Source: G11 sp947167445
GTDB lineage: Bacteria; Bacillota; Clostridia; Lachnospirales; Lachnospiraceae
Direction: 5' to 3'
DNA: 64,000 bases
Assembly (NCBI GenBank): GCA_947167445.1
Contig: CAMVID010000009.1
Location: 1 to 64,000 of the forward strand
Positions 59,135 to 64,000 of this stretch are shown in pieces. Made by a program: the position numbers and the translations under genes. The notes beneath the pieces are model-generated. The model had not been told where the DNA came from. It worked only from the letters and a program-made list of their open reading frames with translations, and ran no database searches. Each line of letters opens with the position of its first letter. Position 1 is the stretch's first letter.

Positions 59135-59225
59135 GTGCAATTGGGGACTGTCCCATTTTGCACGGTGCAATTTGGGCCTGTCCCCATTCTGCACGGTGCA
59201 ATTTGGGCCTGTCCCCATTCTGCAC
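59135..59225 (+). repeat. Three tandem REP-like units
   Basis: Units at 59135-59163, 59165-59194 and 59196-59225 are direct repeats with a 31-nt spacing. The last two are identical to the right arm of the hairpin at 53339-53368 (GTGCAATTTGGG, then CCTGTCCCCATTCTGCAC); the first is diverged. Confidence 0.88.
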
Positions 59226-59232
59226 ATAAACG

Positions 59233-59241
59233 TGCTATAAT
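59233..59241 (+). promoter_or_regulatory. Extended -10 promoter of the zinc-ribbon/HTH gene
   Basis: TGC-TATAAT lies 8 nt after the last REP-like unit. No clear -35; the repeat supplies the upstream DNA. Confidence 0.6.
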
Positions 59242-59263
59242 ATAGTTAGATGGAGGAATCGAT

Positions 59264-59551
59264 ATGGATGGATTAGAGAAACTTGAAATCTGGGATGAGC
59301 ATAAACCCGAGTACTGCCCCAGCTGCGGTGCACCCGTAACATACAAGGGCCTTGGGGAATATGCCTGCGATGTATGCCATTACATCTGCTATGATGATTA
59401 CGGCAAGGTCCGCGTATATCTTGAGAAACATCCCGGAGCCAACATAGTCCAGATTTCCACCCAAACCGGCGTCAGCAAACAGCTGATCAAAAAGATGGTT
59501 AAAGAAAACCGCTTCGCTTTTGCAGACAACAAGCCTCACTTGTTCGAGTGA
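59264..59551 (+). CDS. Zinc-ribbon and helix-turn-helix protein
   Basis: 95 residues. CPSCGAPVTYKG followed by CDVCHYICYDDYG forms a zinc ribbon. The C-terminal half, VYLEKHPGANIVQISTQTGVSKQLIKKMVKENRF, is an HTH similar in order and spacing to the YvyF-type flagellar-operon protein family. A regulatory role is likely; the flagellar link is only a resemblance. GGAGG precedes the ATG and a terminator overlaps the stop. Confidence 0.78.
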   Translation: MDGLEKLEIWDEHKPEYCPSCGAPVTYKGLGEYACDVCHYICYDDYGKVRVYLEKHPGANIVQISTQTGVSKQLIKKMVKENRFAFADNKPHLFE

Positions 59552-59560
59552 GGCTTTTTT
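59531..59560 (+). terminator. Terminator overlapping the zinc-ribbon gene stop
   Basis: The stem AGCCTCACT / AGTGAGGCT is followed by TTTTTT; the stop codon is within it. Confidence 0.9.
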
Positions 59561-59582
59561 AGTCCACAGTATCAACAATTCA

Positions 59583-60689
59583 TCACATCACTTCCGCCAG
59601 TTCGCTCATGAACTTCGGAATCTCAATTCCCTGAGGGCAATGAGTCATGCAGGCGCCACAGGCAATACAGTCTGAAGGCGTACCCTGTGAATCCACATTC
59701 TCAATCCCCTGAAGTCCCCACTTGCCTTCAATCTTATAAGCGTTAAGAAACTTCAAATACTCAGGAATATTAATCTGCATAGGACAGTTGTCCGTGCAGT
59801 ACCTGCATGCAGTACAAGGAACATATAAATCATTCCTTAAAGCGCGTCCGGCATTGAAAAGGACCTCCTTGTCAGCCTCTGTAAAATCATTCTCCACAGA
59901 GAAAGTTTCAAGGTTGTTCTCCAGCTGCTCCATGGTGCTCATGCCGCTAAGGATAACCTGAACTCCCGGCAGGCTCTTAACGAATCTGAGTGCCCAGGAA
60001 GCGTTGGTCCACTCGGGATGAGCGTTCTTAAGAATTCCCGCAGGCACCGGAGTAAGGTCAGCCAGTTTGCCGCCCCTTACAGGCTCCATAACCACGATGG
60101 GAATATTCCTCGAATAAAGAATCTCATATTCCTCCTTGGTGGTCTCGTAGAGCCAGTCATAATAGTTTAACTGAATCTGGGCAAAATCCCATTCTCTCAG
60201 ATCCGCAAATCTCTTTAAAGTAGCCGGTGAAGCGTGGCTCGAGAAGCCCAGATATGTAATTCTTCCCTTCCTCTTCTGCTCTTCAAAGTATTCGATGGCA
60301 CCACTGTTGATATACTCATCAATGTTCCCGTCAAGAATACAGTGAATCAGGTAAAAATCAATCCTCTCCGTTTGAAGCCTCTTAAGCTGAGCCTCAAACA
60401 TCCCCTTGTAATCTTTGCAAGCGCCAATGTTGAATTTGGTGGCTACATAGAAGCTGTCTCTGTCCTGCTTGGCAATCCACTCACCAAGGCAGCTTTCTGA
60501 ATCACCGCCGTTATAAACGTGGGCGGTATCGTAATAGTTGATTCCCGAAGCCAGTGCTTTATCTAAGATTTCATGGGCCTTTACATAATCAATCTTATCG
60601 CCGCTTCCGGGCTTCCCGATCTGGGGAAGTCGCATGTTTCCCATGCCAAGGCATGAAAGTTTAATATTCTTATACTGTTTGTAAATCAT
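59583..60689 (-). CDS. Aldo/keto reductase with C-terminal [4Fe-4S] ferredoxin domain
   Basis: 368 residues. The AKR barrel shows YYDTAHVYNGGDSESCLGE, ATKFNIGACKDY and a C-terminal GVQVILSGMST segment. It is followed by two CxxCxxC...CP clusters (CTACRYCTDNCP and CIACGACMTHCP). This domain pairing is common in anaerobes, where electrons may pass from the clusters to the barrel. The substrate is unknown. GGAGGG precedes the ATG. Confidence 0.93.
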   Translation of the reverse strand: MIYKQYKNIKLSCLGMGNMRLPQIGKPGSGDKIDYVKAHEILDKALASGINYYDTAHVYNGGDSESCLGEWIAKQDRDSFYVATKFNIGACKDYKGMFEAQLKRLQTERIDFYLIHCILDGNIDEYINSGAIEYFEEQKRKGRITYLGFSSHASPATLKRFADLREWDFAQIQLNYYDWLYETTKEEYEILYSRNIPIVVMEPVRGGKLADLTPVPAGILKNAHPEWTNASWALRFVKSLPGVQVILSGMSTMEQLENNLETFSVENDFTEADKEVLFNAGRALRNDLYVPCTACRYCTDNCPMQINIPEYLKFLNAYKIEGKWGLQGIENVDSQGTPSDCIACGACMTHCPQGIEIPKFMSELAEVM

Positions 60690-60733
60690 TATAGGCCCTC
60701 CTCAAAATAAGGTGTTTGCTTGGTGTCGGCCGC

Positions 60734-61996
60734 CTACTCGTATCTCAAGGCTTCGATGGGATCCATCTTTGCAGCCTTGTTGGCGGGATAATATCCAAAG
60801 AACACACCAATACCCATGGATGAACCCAGGGACAAAAGAATACTCTTGGCGGATATGACGCATTCTGTGTTCATCAGGCTTGCGCCCACCTTCCCCATCA
60901 GTATACCAAGAATTACACCTATAATTCCACCTATAATGCAAATTACTACCGCTTCAACAACAAATTGTAACCTTATGGAAGAGTTAGGGGCACCGAGGGC
61001 CTTTCTGGTGCCGATCTCTCTGGTTCTTTCTGTTATTGAAACAAGCATGATATTCATAACGCCGATACCACCTACAAGAAGGGCAATACCTGCGATAACT
61101 GCGATAGCAGCTGTGATACTGTTCATCATTCCGCTTATGGAATCCATTGCCGCAGCCATGGAGAACGCATAAGCTGTGAAGTTGGGATTGTGCTTATAAT
61201 ATCTTTCAAAAAACTGCTGGGTCTTCTGTCCGAAATCAGCCCCGTTTACCGTGGCATCTATAATGACGTCAAAGCTTTGAATACAGGTAGTATGCGTAAG
61301 CTTTGCTGCAGTCTTATAGGGAATATACGCATCGCTGCTTCTTCCCGATCCAAAAAGCTGCTCATAGGGCGACTCGTCAAGCTCATAGATTCCAACAATT
61401 GTGTAATTGAAGAATTTGTTATCCAGGGATGCCTGAACCTCGTTACCGATAACCGCGTTCAAATCCACGTTATCTCCATACAGTTCCTTGGCGGCTTTAT
61501 TGGAAATAATAATAACCCGACTGCCGTTTTGCATCATGGGAATGGAAAAAAGTTCCCCGGCAATGTACTTCTTACGGTTGGTCTCCAGATAATCCTTGGT
61601 TCCTCCAACCACCGTAATGGCAGTATGTTTGCCACCCGCTGACAGTTCACCCGCACCGGCATTGATATTGATTGCGAAGCCTTTAACTATATCAGGGAAA
61701 GTTTCCCGATATTGTTCAAGCATCTCTACCGTGTAAAAATCCTTGTCCTGAGGTTCCGGATAGTTTTCCGGATAGTTACCGTTCTCATCTTTCCTAAGGT
61801 TAAGCCCTACGCTAAGAGTGGATAAACCCATGCCCCCAAGACTTGAGTTTACCTTTTCCGTAAGGGAATCCCCTACAGTCATAATGCCGATTACCGAGCT
61901 GATACCGATAATGATACCCAGCATTGTAAGAAGGGCTCTCATTTTATTGGCTTTAAGACTCATTAGAGCAAGCCTGATGTTTTCCATAATTAACAT
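60734..61996 (-). CDS. ABC transporter permease, MacB/FtsX type
   Basis: 420 residues. A first helix (about 15-40) leads into a ~230-residue MacB-type periplasmic domain. Three helices near 275-395 follow, with GGIGVMNIMLVSITERTREIGTRKALGA, the FtsX-family signature. It overlaps the ATPase gene by 7 nt. With the ATPase and HlyD-type adaptor it makes a tripartite-like efflux or export system; Gram-positives use it without an outer membrane channel. The ATG at 61996 is read; 61987 is possible. Confidence 0.93.
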   Translation of the reverse strand: MLIMENIRLALMSLKANKMRALLTMLGIIIGISSVIGIMTVGDSLTEKVNSSLGGMGLSTLSVGLNLRKDENGNYPENYPEPQDKDFYTVEMLEQYRETFPDIVKGFAININAGAGELSAGGKHTAITVVGGTKDYLETNRKKYIAGELFSIPMMQNGSRVIIISNKAAKELYGDNVDLNAVIGNEVQASLDNKFFNYTIVGIYELDESPYEQLFGSGRSSDAYIPYKTAAKLTHTTCIQSFDVIIDATVNGADFGQKTQQFFERYYKHNPNFTAYAFSMAAAMDSISGMMNSITAAIAVIAGIALLVGGIGVMNIMLVSITERTREIGTRKALGAPNSSIRLQFVVEAVVICIIGGIIGVILGILMGKVGASLMNTECVISAKSILLSLGSSMGIGVFFGYYPANKAAKMDPIEALRYE

Positions 61997-62703
61997 GCTT
62001 TGCCCCTCCCCGGTCTGTCGCCTGTGATTTCTCCGTCCTTAAGAGTAATAACTCTCTCGCACTCCTCAGCCAGTTCTGGTGAGTGTGTAATTAAGACGAT
62101 TGTTTTGTGCTGCTCGTCGTGAAGCCTGTGGAAAATGTCCATTACCAGACGGCCCGTGGCTGAATCCAAGGCACCGGTGGGCTCGTCTGCAAGGACTATG
62201 GCCGGGTCGTTGGCCATTGCTCTGGCTATTGCCACACGCTGTTTCTGTCCACCCGATAACTCCTCGGGAAGATGCTTCATTCTGTCTTCCATACCCACCA
62301 GGGTCAGAAGTTCCGCAGCTCTCTCGCTTCTCTTTTTACCTGAGACTCCTGCGTAGAGTAAAGGCAGTTCCACGTTCATGAGAGCATTGGTTTTTGCAAT
62401 AAGATTATATGTCTGAAAAACGAATCCAATCTTGGCGTTTCGTATGCGTGACAGCTCTGAATCTCTGCAGTCTGTAACTTTCACTCCGTCAAGGATATAC
62501 CCGCCTTCGGTGGGCCTGTCCAGGGAGCCAATTATATTCATAAGTGTTGACTTTCCGGAACCTGATGCTCCGACTATTGCTACGAATTCTCCCTCGTAAA
62601 CCGTAAGGTCAATTCCTTTGAGAACCGTCAGTTCGTTGGGGGAACCGATAAAGAATTTCTTCACTATTCCGGAAAGCTCAATTATCTTTTTACGTTCTTC
62701 CAT
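61990..62703 (-). CDS. ABC transporter ATP-binding protein, MacB/LolD type
   Basis: 237 residues. Walker A GASGSGKSTL, signature LSGGQKQRVA, Walker B IVLADEPTGALDS and the H-loop LITHSPE are complete. The VYEGEFVAIVG and GGYILDGVKVTD segments place it with MacB/LolD-type ATPases. AAAGGA precedes the ATG. It is between the adaptor and permease genes. Confidence 0.96.
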   Translation of the reverse strand: MEERKKIIELSGIVKKFFIGSPNELTVLKGIDLTVYEGEFVAIVGASGSGKSTLMNIIGSLDRPTEGGYILDGVKVTDCRDSELSRIRNAKIGFVFQTYNLIAKTNALMNVELPLLYAGVSGKKRSERAAELLTLVGMEDRMKHLPEELSGGQKQRVAIARAMANDPAIVLADEPTGALDSATGRLVMDIFHRLHDEQHKTIVLITHSPELAEECERVITLKDGEITGDRPGRGKAC

Positions 62704-62714
62704 TGTTCTTTCCT

Positions 62715-64000
62715 TTAATTAAATTCCATAGTGAGGTCATATAAGCTGTTATCGTATTCGGAAGGAATCACGACCTGGGTACCCTCGGTCAACTCGTTTG
62801 AAATAACCTCTGCGTAGTAGTCGCTTTCCATGCCTTTTTCAACGTAAAGCTTCTCGTACTCAATCTTACCGTCCTCAGTCACGGACATCTTGGTGGGATC
62901 GGTGGGATCATATATTTCTACGTAAAAACGTCCGCTCTCCTCTTCCTCCTGGAAGGCATCGATAGGGATACATTTACAATTCTTCTTGCTGTCTGTGATG
63001 ATGACGATTTTGGCCGTCATATCCATTTTAAGGTCATTGTTGGGAGTGAGAATATCTATAAGGATATTGTATGTAACATTGGCAGATGATGCTGCTGCAG
63101 AGCCTAAAGATGCAGGCAGTGTGGTGGCGTGAGGTGCAATACTTACAACCTTTCCTTCAAGCTCCAGATCTCCTGTACCGTTGGTGCGAATCTGAACTGC
63201 CTGGCCTATCTCAATCTTACTGATATCGTACTCGTCGATTTCAGCGGAAACCTGGTAAGCACTTTCATCTTCCACAACAATTATGGGGGTTACTCCGTCG
63301 TACTTATCACCCTTCTTAAAATTAACTGCTGTTACGGTTCCCGACATGGGAGCTGTTACTGTACACTTATCAAGCTGCTCCTCAAGGCTCTCTATGTTTT
63401 GTTTGGAGGGGAGGTTGCTGACTGCTGCTGTATTACGTGTAGTGTTAAGGGAGTCCGCTGCGGTGGCAACTGTAGAGTCGTCCATACGGCGAGTGTCTTC
63501 CTTTGCACGAATCATGTCGTTGTAGGAGTTCCAAAGGGAATCAGCGGTGCTGTCAGCTGCATCCATGGCAGATTTAAGGGCTGCTTCAGTGGACTGAGCG
63601 GAGGCAAGGGCTGCATCTGCAGTTCCAAGATTAGCGCTGGCACTGGCTATATTCTGAGAAAAATCTACTGCAATTCGTTTAAGCTCTGTGATGCGCCCGT
63701 TTATTTCGTTTATATTATCTGTTGAAAGGCTTCCTGCAGATGGCCAAAAGTCACTGTAGCCTTCAAGCAAAAGAGTTCCATAGTTTGGGTCATTTTCATC
63801 TATCGTGACATTGGGATCAAATTGAGTTGCCTTCATATTACAATTTGTAAAATTATTGGCGGTGTAGCTTAATACCTCATCATAACCAGGATCACCTGAA
63901 TTAATTGATATTGATTCAAGGTACGTTTTTAAGTTTTCTTTGGTATTATCAAAGTCTGTTTGTGCAACATTTGCTGAGCCGTTTGTAATATTACCTACAA
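62715..64000 (-). CDS. HlyD/MacA-type efflux adaptor (5' end cut by window edge)
   Basis: At least 428 codons; the frame stays open to 64000, so an internal Met at 63836 is not the true start. The C-terminal part has APMSGTVTAVNFKKGDKY (lipoyl-like hairpin), VSAEIDEYDISKIEIGQAVQIR (beta barrel) and a membrane-proximal domain. Before it is a long helical hairpin of Ala/Asn-rich repeats (ASANLGTADAALASAQSTEAAL). It is the adaptor of the MacAB-type system. The part before residue ~200 of the visible frame includes a Ser/Asn/Tyr-rich insert. Confidence 0.88.
   Translation of the reverse strand, partial: VGNITNGSANVAQTDFDNTKENLKTYLESISINSGDPGYDEVLSYTANNFTNCNMKATQFDPNVTIDENDPNYGTLLLEGYSDFWPSAGSLSTDNINEINGRITELKRIAVDFSQNIASASANLGTADAALASAQSTEAALKSAMDAADSTADSLWNSYNDMIRAKEDTRRMDDSTVATAADSLNTTRNTAAVSNLPSKQNIESLEEQLDKCTVTAPMSGTVTAVNFKKGDKYDGVTPIIVVEDESAYQVSAEIDEYDISKIEIGQAVQIRTNGTGDLELEGKVVSIAPHATTLPASLGSAAASSANVTYNILIDILTPNNDLKMDMTAKIVIITDSKKNCKCIPIDAFQEEEESGRFYVEIYDPTDPTKMSVTEDGKIEYEKLYVEKGMESDYYAEVISNELTEGTQVVIPSEYDNSLYDLTMEFN

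Noticed and set aside
63129..63725. Plus-strand ORF of 198 codons
   Set aside because: Antisense to the HlyD-type adaptor; Cys-rich translation is a shadow of its codons.
62715..63836. Complete 373-residue adaptor starting at Met 63836
   Set aside because: The frame is open to the window edge and no ribosome site precedes that Met, so it is an internal residue.

Overview
The window reads as chromosomal DNA of a low-to-moderate GC, Gram-positive Clostridia, most like the Lachnospiraceae (Butyrivibrio/Pseudobutyrivibrio/Roseburia type). This is inferred from the rimP-nusA-rnpM-ylxQ-infB-rbfA-nrnA-truB-ribF order, lipoproteins with Firmicute signal peptides, strong AGGAGG ribosome sites, the very large fused 2-hydroxyacyl-CoA dehydratase activase, QueT, and many small proteins of Lachnospiraceae type. 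No rRNA, tRNA, CRISPR-Cas, prophage or transposase gene was seen.

Layout. 1-6.9 kb (minus strand): era (cut by the window edge), a DUF4349 lipoprotein, an M16C metalloprotease, an unknown protein, a sigma-like protein without region 4, and a probably inactive rhomboid-fold protein. 7-12.9 kb: an AEC permease, queT behind a candidate preQ1-I riboswitch, and the 1416-residue activase. 12.9-18 kb: a three-gene minus-strand operon of exported proteins (beta-lactamase-like serine hydrolase, PIG-L deacetylase, surface protein). 18-30.7 kb: the transcription/translation block from rimP to pnp with its promoters, leaders and terminators.

30.7-31.65 kb carries no credible gene but is highly structured. 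A 140-nt nested palindrome with two small hairpins at its apex is followed by five hairpin units at an exact 63-bp period (arms GGCGGATAA/TTATCCGCC). Six units follow at a 63-64-bp period with different arms (CATAATAG/CTATTATG). This is the most unusual part of the window.

31.6-52.6 kb is an accessory region: a GGDEF protein, TetR/hydrolase and MerR/aldo-keto reductase pairs with visible operators, two unknown proteins behind a sigma-28-like promoter, an ABC-F gene with a leader peptide and attenuator, two tRNA-editing-type proteins, NudC, a split chromate transporter, an HTH-Uma2 protein and several enzymes.

52.6-59.6 kb is a duplicated locus. It holds two lipoproteins sharing a C-terminal domain and two membrane proteins with five 23-25-residue repeats and the same membrane domain. 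A small membrane gene survives whole in one copy and as a 12-codon remnant in the other. Dispersed REP-like palindromes (GGGGACAGGCCC core) lie among these genes. 59.6-64 kb: a ferredoxin-type aldo-keto reductase and a MacAB-type efflux system whose adaptor runs off the window.

Functions rest on reading motifs by eye; no database or folding program was used. Family names are recognition from known proteins and start sites follow visible ribosome-binding sites.
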